Below are positions 1 to 7,019 of a stretch of 53,180 nucleotides of DNA, piece after piece. The position numbers were made by a program, and so were the translations under genes. This DNA comes from Nitrospirota bacterium (GTDB lineage: Bacteria > Nitrospirota > Nitrospiria > JACQBW01). Position 1 is the first letter of the stretch. Each line of letters starts with the position of its first letter. The stretch is from the NCBI GenBank assembly GCA_016178585.1, contig JACOTA010000032.1, forward strand, positions 1-53,180, written 5' to 3'. Below the pieces are notes generated by a model. The model was not told the DNA's origin and ran no database searches. It worked only from the letters and a program-made list of their open reading frames with translations.

Positions 1-111
1 CTGCTGCCAGATCAGCGGCCGGTGGGAGGAGTTTTGGGGAAATCGGGCGACTGGGTGAGAAGCTTACCCATAAATTTGTCTCACACCCTGATCTCCCAAG
101 ATCAGCGATAG
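1..111 (+). CDS. C-terminal fragment of an unidentified protein cut by the window edge
   Basis: Frame 1 is open from the first base to a TAG at 109-111, giving about 36 residues. I do not recognise the product. The last residues (SQDQR) and the stop lie inside the terminal inverted repeat of the MITE that starts at 95, so the native C-terminus, if this is a gene, has been replaced. It converges on the minus-strand ppx gene. The open frame is short and could be chance; the resemblance to the other MITE-terminated genes here is the main argument for it. Confidence 0.3.
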   Translation: MLPDQRPVGGVLGKSGDWVRSLPINLSHTLISQDQR

Positions 112-234
112 ACTTCGCACCCACTTATTAATCATGTCATTGCGAGCACCGAAGGGTGCGTGGCAATCTTATCGTAAAGTCTTGAGATTGCTTCACTTTG
201 TTCGCAATGACAGCTTTCTAACTCTGTTCTTGGG
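95..234 (+). mobile_element. MITE-like repeat, copy 1 (140 bp, TSD GATCT)
   Basis: Full-length copy. The left end is CCCAAGATCAGCGATAG and the right end CTAACTCTGTTCTTGGG, imperfect inverted repeats. Inside, TGTCATTGCGA near 136 pairs with TCGCAATGACA near 212, so the single strand folds into a long hairpin. It is bounded by GATCT at 90-94 and 235-239, a 5 bp target duplication. No transposase is encoded. Near-identical copies start at 24892, 26617, 27423, 28675 and 52586. Confidence 0.85.
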
Positions 235-239
235 GATCT

Positions 240-367
240 CCCAAGAGATAGACTTCGCACCTGCTTATTGTTCATGTCATTGCGAACACCGAAGGGTGCG
301 TGGCAATCTTACCGTAAAGTCTTGAGATTGCTTCACTTTGTTCGCGATGACAACTTTCTGTTCTTGG
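240..367 (+). mobile_element. MITE-like repeat, copy 2, adjacent and more diverged
   Basis: It starts (CCCAAGAGATAG) directly after the right-hand GATCT of copy 1 and ends TGTTCTTGG. It is 128 bp and carries more substitutions than the other copies, so it is probably the older insertion. Left flank GATCT and right flank AATCT (369-373) may be a decayed target duplication, with copy 1 later inserted into the left one. Its right end runs into the 3' end of ppx and forms the last ten codons of that gene. Confidence 0.8.
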
Positions 368-1298
368 AAATCTGGTCAATCATATTCAGAATGATCCCTT
401 CGCGCAATCCGTAATCACTCACAACCATCCTGTTAAAATTAAAAAACATCATCATCTCTAAAACAATAAACGCTCCAGCGACAATAATATCTTCCCGCCC
501 TGCCTCTAAACCTTTTATTTTTTTTCTTTCATCTTTAGTTTTAGAAATCAGGGCCTGAAAAAGACCCGAAACCGTTTCTTGAGTGAGCTCGAAACGATGG
601 ACTTTCTCAAATGAATACGCTTCAAGACCTTGCGCCATCGCCGCCAAAGTGGTGACCGTTCCTGCCGTTCCGACCCAGGTTACCGAAGGATTTTTTTCAA
701 GAACCTCCTTAAACTCTCCTTTAACTTCCGCGAAATATTCCCGAACTTTTTTTTTCATCTGAATGAGTTCGAAAGAAGAAGGGGGGTCAGAGAAAAAATA
801 CTTTTCGGTAAGAAACACAACCCCGAACGGGGTGCTTTTTTTAGATAAAAGGGTCCGATGATGTCCAAGAATCCATTCGGTGCTCCCGCCGCCAATGTCG
901 ACCATCATCTGGTAATCGTTTGAAACGGGTAGGCCATAACGGATTCCCAAATAGGTTAACCGCGCCTCCTCTTCACCGGAAATGACTTCAATATCCAGAT
1001 CAAGTTCTTCTTTGACGCGTTCGATAAAATCTTTTTTATTTTCGGCTTCACGAACCGCACTCGTTGCGACCCATAAAATATGATCGCATGAAAATTGGCG
1101 AAGGGATTGCCGAAAGGATATTAAAGCGCTTAACGTTCTTTCAACGGCTGAAAGGGTTAGCGTCCGACTTTTTAAAAATCCTTCGCCCAGACGGGTCACC
1201 TGACGATCGGAAAAAAGCTCTTTCCATTTTTGATCACGGTATTCAACAACCAGAAGCCTTAAGGTGTTTGTCCCAATATCGATGCTGGCTAAAATCAT
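333..1298 (-). CDS. ppx: Ppx/GppA family exopolyphosphatase
   Basis: A 321-residue member of the Ppx/GppA phosphatase family, which hydrolyses polyphosphate and/or the pppGpp alarmone and belongs to the actin/hsp70 sugar-kinase fold. The N-terminal phosphate-binding motif SIDIGTNTLRLLV and the second motif VDIGGGSTEW near residue 136 are both present. The length matches the short two-domain class without the C-terminal HD domain. I start at the ATG at 1298 because it places SIDIGTNT at the N-terminus; an in-frame TTG at 1334 adds 12 unlikely residues. The last ten residues (KNRKLSSRTK) and the stop come from MITE copy 2, so the natural C-terminus was lost. Choosing between Ppx and GppA is not possible from sequence alone. 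Confidence 0.9.
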   Translation of the reverse strand: MILASIDIGTNTLRLLVVEYRDQKWKELFSDRQVTRLGEGFLKSRTLTLSAVERTLSALISFRQSLRQFSCDHILWVATSAVREAENKKDFIERVKEELDLDIEVISGEEEARLTYLGIRYGLPVSNDYQMMVDIGGGSTEWILGHHRTLLSKKSTPFGVVFLTEKYFFSDPPSSFELIQMKKKVREYFAEVKGEFKEVLEKNPSVTWVGTAGTVTTLAAMAQGLEAYSFEKVHRFELTQETVSGLFQALISKTKDERKKIKGLEAGREDIIVAGAFIVLEMMMFFNFNRMVVSDYGLREGIILNMIDQISKNRKLSSRTK

Positions 1299-1307
1299 TC
1301 GCTCTCG

Positions 1308-1385
1308 TAATGTGTCATTGTGAGCCGAAGGCAAAGCAATCCGACCTGAAAGGTCGTTGTGAGGATGATAAACTCTATCTCTTGA
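1308..1385 (-). mobile_element. Decayed MITE remnant between ppx and the lipoprotein gene
   Basis: On the minus strand it begins CAAGAGATAG, like the MITE terminus, and ends with GGCTCACAATGACAC, like the internal arm. The middle is a different short hairpin (CGACCTTTCAGGTCG). It supplies the last codons and the TAG stop of the lipoprotein gene at 1375. No target duplication is visible. Confidence 0.5.
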
Positions 1386-2118
1386 CGATGAAATAAAAAT
1401 CCTCGGCAGCCTGGTTGATTTCCAAATGAAGTTTCAGCGTGCCCTCCGTAGGAACAACTTTCCGGAAATAAACAAAGCCTCTGACGGTTGCCCCCGGCAG
1501 GATATCACCCTCATGAAGCGCAAGGAGAGAGATATCGGATACCGGAGGAGGCGAAGGATAAAATGGAAAATTAAAGGCGAACCCGAAGAAGGAAGAGTAG
1601 CCGCCCGAACCGATTCCGATGTGAGCTGACGAAGAAACCGGATACCCTCGATCAATAAAGGTCCTTTCAACTTCTACAGGCGGAACAGGTTGAAATTGAT
1701 TGCCTCCGCTATCAAGAAGGTTCAAAAATTTTTGCGCAAATTCTAATTTATTTTCGGTTCCGTTTTTAATCAACAAAAGAAGGGGTGTATAGTACTGCTC
1801 CAGGTCGCCCGGATAAAATTGCCATTCCTGAGTTTGAACAGAAACAGCGGCCCCTCCGACCTTTTTGGTAATAATGTTGGAATGAAGGTCAACTTCGCCC
1901 GTCTGGTCAGGTTTGGGAACTATGGCAACACCGCACCCCCCCACGAATAGAGTCAATACTAGAGCGAAAATCAAGCTTTGCTTGTTTGAGCGAGGGGAAT
2001 GGGGGCATCGGAGGAGTTCACGAAGTGAAACCGCACGGGCCACCATGTTAAATCGACCGAAAATCAAGCTTTGCTTGTTTGAGCGAGGGGAATGGGGGTA
2101 TTTTATCATCATGTTCAT
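1375..2118 (-). CDS. Outer-membrane-type lipoprotein of unknown function
   Basis: A 247-residue ORF from the ATG at 2118. A hydrophobic segment ends in the lipobox FVGGC, so the mature protein begins at that Cys and is about 185 residues; no Asp follows, which favours outer-membrane sorting. The mature part contains a Gly/Ser/Phe-rich stretch and a Pro-rich linker (PSPPP); I recognise no family. The N-terminal region is odd: PHSPRSNKQSLIF occurs twice, 31 residues apart, from a 41 bp direct repeat at DNA level. The original signal peptide may have been MNMMIKYPHSPRSNKQSLIF joined directly to ALVLTLFVGGC, with a later 93 bp in-frame insertion. A second possible start is the ATG at 2046. The last residues (IVKR) and the stop fall in a MITE remnant. 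Confidence 0.75.
   Translation of the reverse strand: MNMMIKYPHSPRSNKQSLIFGRFNMVARAVSLRELLRCPHSPRSNKQSLIFALVLTLFVGGCGVAIVPKPDQTGEVDLHSNIITKKVGGAAVSVQTQEWQFYPGDLEQYYTPLLLLIKNGTENKLEFAQKFLNLLDSGGNQFQPVPPVEVERTFIDRGYPVSSSAHIGIGSGGYSSFFGFAFNFPFYPSPPPVSDISLLALHEGDILPGATVRGFVYFRKVVPTEGTLKLHLEINQAAEDFYFIVKR
1965..2098. repeat. 41 bp direct repeat, 93 bp period, in a lipoprotein signal region
   Basis: The same 41 bases occur at 1965-2005 and 2058-2098, beginning CGAAAATCAAGCTTTGCTTG. The offset is 93 bp (31 codons), so the coding frame is kept. Confidence 0.9.
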
Positions 2119-2119
2119 C

Positions 2120-2434
2120 CTATGTTTGAGAGGGATTAAGACGTTCGGTCAGCTCATTTTTCAAGAGATCTTGCTCTTCTTTCATTTGAACCGCTTTCGA
2201 AAACAAAGCCGTAAGTTCGGTCTCTTCAATACAGGTTTCCCCTTTTTGAAGTTTTTCAAATAAAACTTTCCCTGCTTGAAGCATCAGTTCATCAATTTCT
2301 TTTTCTAATTTTCTGATTTCCAGACGGACCTTAATGGCATCGATCTCTTCAACCGACCGGTGGATAAGATTTTGGAGCCTGTTTTTGACAATCTGAACAC
2401 CCAGTTCACTGTCTTCTTTAATTTTTTTAAACAT
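2120..2434 (-). CDS. Small coiled-coil protein, unknown
   Basis: A 104-residue, charged, helix-rich protein with heptad-like Leu/Ile spacing (residues about 35-65, RLEIRKLEKEIDELML) and no signal peptide or membrane segment. I recognise no family; it resembles small cytosolic coiled-coil proteins in general. The start is the ATG at 2434 (MFKKIKED), just after a MITE copy. The frame remains open upstream through the whole MITE to 2605, but those residues are repeat-derived and not credible. The stop is two bases from the start of the lipoprotein gene, so the two are probably cotranscribed. Confidence 0.65.
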   Translation of the reverse strand: MFKKIKEDSELGVQIVKNRLQNLIHRSVEEIDAIKVRLEIRKLEKEIDELMLQAGKVLFEKLQKGETCIEETELTALFSKAVQMKEEQDLLKNELTERLNPSQT

Positions 2435-2444
2435 GTTTTTATCC

Positions 2445-2584
2445 CCCAAGAACAGAGATAGAAAGTTGTCATTGCGAGCGAAGCGAAGCAATCTCGCCAT
2501 CGTGAACCGAGATCGCCACGCACCCTGCGGGCGCTCGCGATGACAGGCAAAACAAGGAGTTGCAAATCCTATCTCTGTTCCTGG
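2445..2584 (-). mobile_element. MITE-like repeat, divergent subtype between recG and the coiled-coil gene
   Basis: The left end CCAAGAACAGAGATAG and right end CTATCTCTGTTCCTGG match as inverted repeats at 15 of 16 positions. The internal hairpin arms TTGTCATTGCGAGCG and CGCTCGCGATGACA are present, but the middle differs from the main subtype. No clear target duplication. The right end encodes the last residues (QEQR) and TAG stop of recG. Confidence 0.75.
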
Positions 2585-4686
2585 AGGTCCAATCTGGCAT
2601 TCCATCTTCGAAGCAAGGTTTCCTTCAATCCCCCGTGATCCGGGTGAACCAACAAGGGGTCCTTCTGTAACAGATCCATCGCTTCCCTCCGAGCTTCCTC
2701 CAGCATCTTTCCATCCCGAAGAAGATTGGCCACCCGCAATTCAGGGAGGCCGGACTGGCGGGTCCCGAAAAATTCACCCGGCCCCCGGATGGCAAGGTCC
2801 TCTTCGGCCAGTTTAAACCCGTCTGTGGTGTTCACCATAGCCTTTAATCGTTTTTTCGCGTCTTCAGAAACCGGAGTGTTGGCAACCAAAAGGCAATAGG
2901 ATTGATAGGGTCCCCGGCCGACCCTCCCGCGAAGCTGGTGTAACTGGGCCAGGCCAAATCGCTCGGCATGTTCAACCACCATCAGGGAGGCGTTTGAGAC
3001 GTCGATCCCGACTTCGATTACCGTTGTCGATACCAAAATATGGATTTCCTGATTTTTAAACTGTTTCATCACCCGTTCTTTTTCCCCCGATTTCATCCGG
3101 CCGTGCAGGAGGCCTATTTTAAATTGGGGGAAAACGGTCTCTTCCAGGGTTTTGAACATCGTTACAGCGGCGTTTAAATCAAGTTTTTCGGATTCTTCCA
3201 CCAATGGATAGACAATATAGGCTTGCCTCCCTCCGTTGACCTCTTTTTCGATCATTGAATAAACCGATTTTCTCTGGCTTTCATAAAACAAACGGGTTTG
3301 AATCGGCTTTCTCCCTGGCGGAAGTTCATCGAGAACGGAAAGGTCCAAATCGCCGTAAACCGTCAGGGCAAGGGTCCTCGGAATCGGCGTTGCGGTCATG
3401 ATCAAAATATCGGGAGAATCCCCCTTCTTCTTGAGTTCCATCCTCTGCATAACGCCGAATTTATGCTGTTCATCGACCACGGCGATCCCAAGCCTCTTAA
3501 ACTGGACCTTTTCCTGAATAAGGCTATGGGTTCCAATGACCAGATCTGTTTTCCCTTCGGCCGCGCTTTCCAAAACCTTGGTCTGCTCCTTCTTTCCCAT
3601 TCCGTGGGTTAATAATCCCGCGGCTATATTTAACCGCAAAAGGAGGGGAGTCAGATTGAAATAATGCTGTTCGGCCAAAAGCTCGGTGGGAACCATCAGA
3701 CAAGCCTGAAATCCGTTTTCGATAGCAATCAGCATCGCAATTAAAGCAACAACGGTTTTTCCAGACCCGACGTCTCCCTGCAAAAGACGGTTCATGGGAT
3801 AAAGGCTCTGCATATCTTTTTTGATTTCTCCCAAAACACGGCCTTGCGCGGGAGTCAGTTTAAAAGAAAGATGTCTCAAGAGCTCGCCTTCCATTCCTCC
3901 GTCTATCTTAAAGGAGAAGCCTTTGTTTTCCCGCGAAATTTTATTTTTCCTCAGAGCCAGCCCCATTTCCAACAAGAAAAAATCCTCAAAAACAAGCCTG
4001 CGGTGAAAAAGGCTTTTTTCCAGGGACGATTGAAAAAACGTTTCCGGTCCCGAAGGAAAGTGTACTTCTTTTAAGGCCTCCCCCAATGAAGGAAAAGCAT
4101 ATTTCCGGACAAGGGCTAAAGGAAGCTTTTCCCGGGCCAAGAGGAGATTCTCTTCCAGCAATGACTTGATCAGAGAGCGCATTTGGTTCGACGTCATTCC
4201 CGGCGTTTCATGATAAACGGGAACAATTTTTCCATGATGGGTCAAATTCTCTTCGTCACCTGTCACGAGTTCATAACTTACGGGATTCATTTCAAGCCTG
4301 AAATGCTCAAATCGGTTAGGGCTCACTTTTCCGGTCAAGATAACTTTTTGCCCGGTTTTGAAGACTTTTTCCAAATAGGGCTGATTAAACCATTTACAGC
4401 TTAAAACCCCCGTTTCATCTCCGAGGATTAATTCGAAAATCTTTAAATGTTTTCGGGGGGTGATTTGAGTTCTGACGGCTTTAACTTCTCCGAAAACCAT
4501 CTGATTTTCGTTAGGGGATAGTCGGGATATTTTTTGTATTTTCGTCCGGTCTTCATAACGGTAGGGAAGATTAAAAAGAACATCTTCGACCGTAACCAGC
4601 CCCAGCTTCTTTAACAGGACGGCTTTATAGGGGCCGATGCCTTTGACGAATTGAACAGGGGTTTCCCACCGTAGTGTGGAATTCAT
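2569..4686 (-). CDS. recG: ATP-dependent DNA helicase RecG
   Basis: RecG regresses stalled replication forks and branch-migrates Holliday junctions. The 705 residues match the family length. The N-terminal wedge/OB region (residues about 1-160) is followed by the superfamily 2 helicase core with Walker A GDVGSGKT near residue 305, the DEQH box (VVDEQHKFGV) near 405, motif III TATPIPRT, and motif VI QLRGRVGRG near 590. The start is the ATG at 4686. The four terminal residues and the stop are contributed by a MITE, which should not touch the catalytic core. The gene is divergent from rpmB. Confidence 0.96.
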   Translation of the reverse strand: MNSTLRWETPVQFVKGIGPYKAVLLKKLGLVTVEDVLFNLPYRYEDRTKIQKISRLSPNENQMVFGEVKAVRTQITPRKHLKIFELILGDETGVLSCKWFNQPYLEKVFKTGQKVILTGKVSPNRFEHFRLEMNPVSYELVTGDEENLTHHGKIVPVYHETPGMTSNQMRSLIKSLLEENLLLAREKLPLALVRKYAFPSLGEALKEVHFPSGPETFFQSSLEKSLFHRRLVFEDFFLLEMGLALRKNKISRENKGFSFKIDGGMEGELLRHLSFKLTPAQGRVLGEIKKDMQSLYPMNRLLQGDVGSGKTVVALIAMLIAIENGFQACLMVPTELLAEQHYFNLTPLLLRLNIAAGLLTHGMGKKEQTKVLESAAEGKTDLVIGTHSLIQEKVQFKRLGIAVVDEQHKFGVMQRMELKKKGDSPDILIMTATPIPRTLALTVYGDLDLSVLDELPPGRKPIQTRLFYESQRKSVYSMIEKEVNGGRQAYIVYPLVEESEKLDLNAAVTMFKTLEETVFPQFKIGLLHGRMKSGEKERVMKQFKNQEIHILVSTTVIEVGIDVSNASLMVVEHAERFGLAQLHQLRGRVGRGPYQSYCLLVANTPVSEDAKKRLKAMVNTTDGFKLAEEDLAIRGPGEFFGTRQSGLPELRVANLLRDGKMLEEARREAMDLLQKDPLLVHPDHGGLKETLLRRWNARLDLQEQR

Positions 4687-4835
4687 TTTGCCTTTGCATT
4701 AATTAATGCCATATGGTATTCTTACGAACTTTTAGTTACCTAACTTAAATTTTTATCTGGGAATTCCAGATTGTAAAAGAAAAAGCCTGGCTTCGCTGCG
4801 GATGCGCTCGCGAGCAAGCTTAGTGGGAGGCAAAA

Positions 4836-5027
4836 ATGGCAAGTCATTGTGAACTCTGCAATAAAACCAAAGCGGTCGGCAACAATGTCAGTCACGCAAG
4901 CAACAAAACCAAGAGAACCTTTCGCCCGAATTTACAGAGGGTTCGTGCCATCGTGAATGGCACGCCAAAAAGAATCCGGGTCTGTACCGTATGTATCAAG
5001 TCGGGCAAAGTCCAAAAAGCCGTCTAG
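4836..5027 (+). CDS. rpmB: 50S ribosomal protein L28
   Basis: 63 residues, typical of the short bacterial bL28. It keeps both CxxC pairs (CELC at residues 5-8, CTVC at 50-53), so this is the zinc-binding C+ form. The central [19 protein letters not shown] segment is the family signature. A good ribosome binding site (GGGAGG) lies seven bases before the ATG. The gene is divergent from recG and is followed at once by two variable-arm hairpins. Confidence 0.97.
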   Translation: MASHCELCNKTKAVGNNVSHASNKTKRTFRPNLQRVRAIVNGTPKRIRVCTVCIKSGKVQKAV

Positions 5028-5145
5028 ACTGATGAAAAAACTCATCTGCGGCGTTCTCGCCTTTCGGTCTCCTCGACGTACTAACTCTGTACGTCTGTGT
5101 CGCCCCTCAAGGCTGCGGCCTTGCAGCTGATGTTTTTTGATCAGT
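5028..5145. repeat. Variable-arm hairpin, family 3, copy 1 (after rpmB)
   Basis: It starts one base after the rpmB stop. Outer arms ACTGATGAAAAAACTCATC and GATGTTTTTTGATCAGT are largely complementary. The core GTTCTCGCCTTTCGG...GTACGTC...CCTCAAGGCTGCG is shared with the copy at 50846. Probably acts as, or has grown out of, the rpmB transcription terminator. Confidence 0.6.
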
Positions 5146-5164
5146 CTCCTTCATGCTGAAAAGT

Positions 5165-5279
5165 TGTTCAAAAAGCTCCATAGGCTTCGTTCTCGGTTCC
5201 TCGGAGTCCTCATGTCCTCACTTTGTACACTCCGGTCTCCCTCAGCCCCTGCGGCCTCGCCTCTGGAGCTTTTTGAACA
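5165..5279. repeat. Variable-arm hairpin, family 3, copy 2
   Basis: Arms TGTTCAAAAAGCTCCA (5165-5180) and TGGAGCTTTTTGAACA (5264-5279) are perfectly complementary over 16 bp and unrelated to the arms of the other copies. The inside (CTTCGTTCTCGG...TGTACAC...GCGGCCTCGCC) resembles the core of copy 1. It lies between the convergent rpmB and hemE genes, where a bidirectional terminator is expected. Confidence 0.6.
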
Positions 5280-5341
5280 GCCTGAACAGGCATACCGTTT
5301 ATCTAAAATTGACTTCTTCAACCCTTCTGGCTCAAAGCTCT

Positions 5342-6394
5342 CTATTTATGGTAGATGACGCTCTCTTCATGGACGGCTCGGATCATTTCTTTGGCGTTCT
5401 CAAAAGGGGTATCCGGCAAAATCCCATGCCCTAAATTGAAAATATGGCCTGATCCCTTCCCATATTTCTCCAGGATACCTTTTACCCGGGTCCGAATGGT
5501 TTTCGCGTCTGCATACAAAACGCAGGGATCGAGGTTTCCCTGAAGAGCCACCCGCTCTCCAATCTTTTCTCTGACTTTCCGAATATCCGACCGCCAATCC
5601 AAACTAATCACATCTGCCCCTGTGGCCACCATATCGTCGAGCAGAAGTCCCCCGCCGTTTATGTAAAGGATCGCCGGCACACCTGTCTTTCTGATCTGGT
5701 CAATAACCTGCCGGGTATAGGGAAAAGAAAATGTTTCATATTCATCGCCTGCCAAAGCGCCGGCCCAGGTATCAAAGATCTGGATGGCCTCCGCGCCGGA
5801 TTCAACCTGTGCATTGACATACGCAATAACGGTTTTGGTAACTTTTTCAAGAAGCTGATGGAGAAGCGCGGGAGACCGGTACATCCATTTTTTAATGGAA
5901 TTAAAGTTACGCGAGGTCTCTCCTTCTATCATGTAGGTCGCCAGCGTGTAAGGGGCTCCCGAAAAACCAATTAAGGGTATTCTCTGGCTGAGTTCTTTGC
6001 GAAGCATGCGAATCGCTTCAAAAACAAAAGCGGTTTTTTCCTCAACAGCAGGAACCCATAGCCCTTTGATATCGTCCTCTCCCCGGATCGGTTTTGGAAA
6101 AAGAGGCCCCTTATGTTCGGTAAATACCACTTCCATTCCCATGGCTTCAACCGGGATCAGGATATCAGAAAAAAGAATGGCGGCATCCACTTCCAGCAGA
6201 TCAACCGGCAAAAGAGTCGCTTGCGTCGCCAGTTCAGGGGTCTTGCACAAAGTTAGAAAGTCCACCTTTGCCCGGATCGCCTGATACTCCTTCATATATC
6301 TTCCGGCCTGGCGCATGATCCAAACCGGCGTATAGGAAACAGGTTCTTTTCGACAGGCTTTTAAAAAAGTTTCATTTTTCACCGGCTTATTCAA
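5342..6394 (-). CDS. hemE: Uroporphyrinogen decarboxylase
   Basis: HemE removes four carboxyl groups from uroporphyrinogen III to give coproporphyrinogen III in haem synthesis. 350 residues, the usual length. The N-terminal signature TPVWIMRQAGRYMKEYQ (residues about 22-38) and the second signature GFSGAPYTLATYMIEG (about 143-158) are both present, as is the NLGHGILPDTP segment near the C-terminus. The start is taken as TTG at 6394, after AAAGGAG, overlapping the upstream gene by 8 bp; a GTG four codons later is the alternative. It is translationally coupled to the unknown 178-residue protein. Confidence 0.95.
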   Translation of the reverse strand: MNKPVKNETFLKACRKEPVSYTPVWIMRQAGRYMKEYQAIRAKVDFLTLCKTPELATQATLLPVDLLEVDAAILFSDILIPVEAMGMEVVFTEHKGPLFPKPIRGEDDIKGLWVPAVEEKTAFVFEAIRMLRKELSQRIPLIGFSGAPYTLATYMIEGETSRNFNSIKKWMYRSPALLHQLLEKVTKTVIAYVNAQVESGAEAIQIFDTWAGALAGDEYETFSFPYTRQVIDQIRKTGVPAILYINGGGLLLDDMVATGADVISLDWRSDIRKVREKIGERVALQGNLDPCVLYADAKTIRTRVKGILEKYGKGSGHIFNLGHGILPDTPFENAKEMIRAVHEESVIYHK

Positions 6395-6923
6395 ATGGTT
6401 TAAGCTCCTTTAAAAGCCGATCGCATTGGTTTTTAACATCTTTATTCCTCATCATCTCAAGAGGGTAAAGAGCCTCAAAGAGAGTGATGATTCCTTTTTT
6501 AGGCGTCACCGAGATAAAAGAAGACAGGTCGATCGAACCCACTTTAGCGTTGCCCCATTCAATCGTTCGTCCCGTGGCACAGGTATCATTTTTTAACAAA
6601 TCCCTCAATCTTCTTCTTTTTAAAGAGGGCCCGCTGATTAAACATTCGACAACCCCTTTAAAAGTAATTAAAAACCGGGCAATCAGGCTGATCAGATCAA
6701 CCGAATCACTCAACAAGGGATCGGGATAAAAGGTTAGATTCCCGTAGCTTGAGGCCCGCTTAAACAATTTTTTATGGACAAATCCCTGGGAAATCGCAAT
6801 GAAAAGCTCTTTCTTCCTGTCCTCCTGGAGCCGGATGATCGTCCCATTTTCCAGCTGGACCAACACGCTTAACCGAAGGGATAGATCCTCGACGCCGGGT
6901 TCTGTAACTTTTTCCTCTTTCAT
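6387..6923 (-). CDS. Unknown protein upstream of and coupled to hemE
   Basis: 178 residues, soluble, no signal peptide or convincing membrane helix (a moderately hydrophobic stretch VDLISLIARFLITF lies near residue 75). I recognise no domain. The N-terminal half (LSVLVQLENGTIIRLQEDRKKELFIAI) could be a small beta-rich domain. The overlap with hemE indicates an operon. The ATG at 6923 follows AAAGAG. Confidence 0.7.
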   Translation of the reverse strand: MKEEKVTEPGVEDLSLRLSVLVQLENGTIIRLQEDRKKELFIAISQGFVHKKLFKRASSYGNLTFYPDPLLSDSVDLISLIARFLITFKGVVECLISGPSLKRRRLRDLLKNDTCATGRTIEWGNAKVGSIDLSSFISVTPKKGIITLFEALYPLEMMRNKDVKNQCDRLLKELKPFE

Positions 6924-7019
6924 CTCTTTCTTTGATCCGCGCAGAAGGGATCACATGTCCCCAAAACCAAAGGTTTCAGTATATTATCTCGACTCTTCCT
7001 TATGAGTCAAATCCTTATT

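Noticed and set aside
134-325. Short ORF (63 codons) translating the MITE
   Set aside because: The same translation ([13 protein letters not shown]...) appears wherever the repeat occurs, has no ribosome binding site, and follows the repeat's boundaries rather than any protein family.
95-367. Tandem repeats at the left edge as a CRISPR array
   Set aside because: Units are 128-140 bp with TIRs and target duplications, there are no spacers, and no cas gene is present.
2120-2605. 161-codon version of the coiled-coil gene
   Set aside because: The first 57 codons are MITE sequence; the ATG at 2434 starts the non-repetitive protein.
5137-5434. Small plus-strand ORFs after rpmB
   Set aside because: They lie in the hairpin repeats and in the antisense of hemE.
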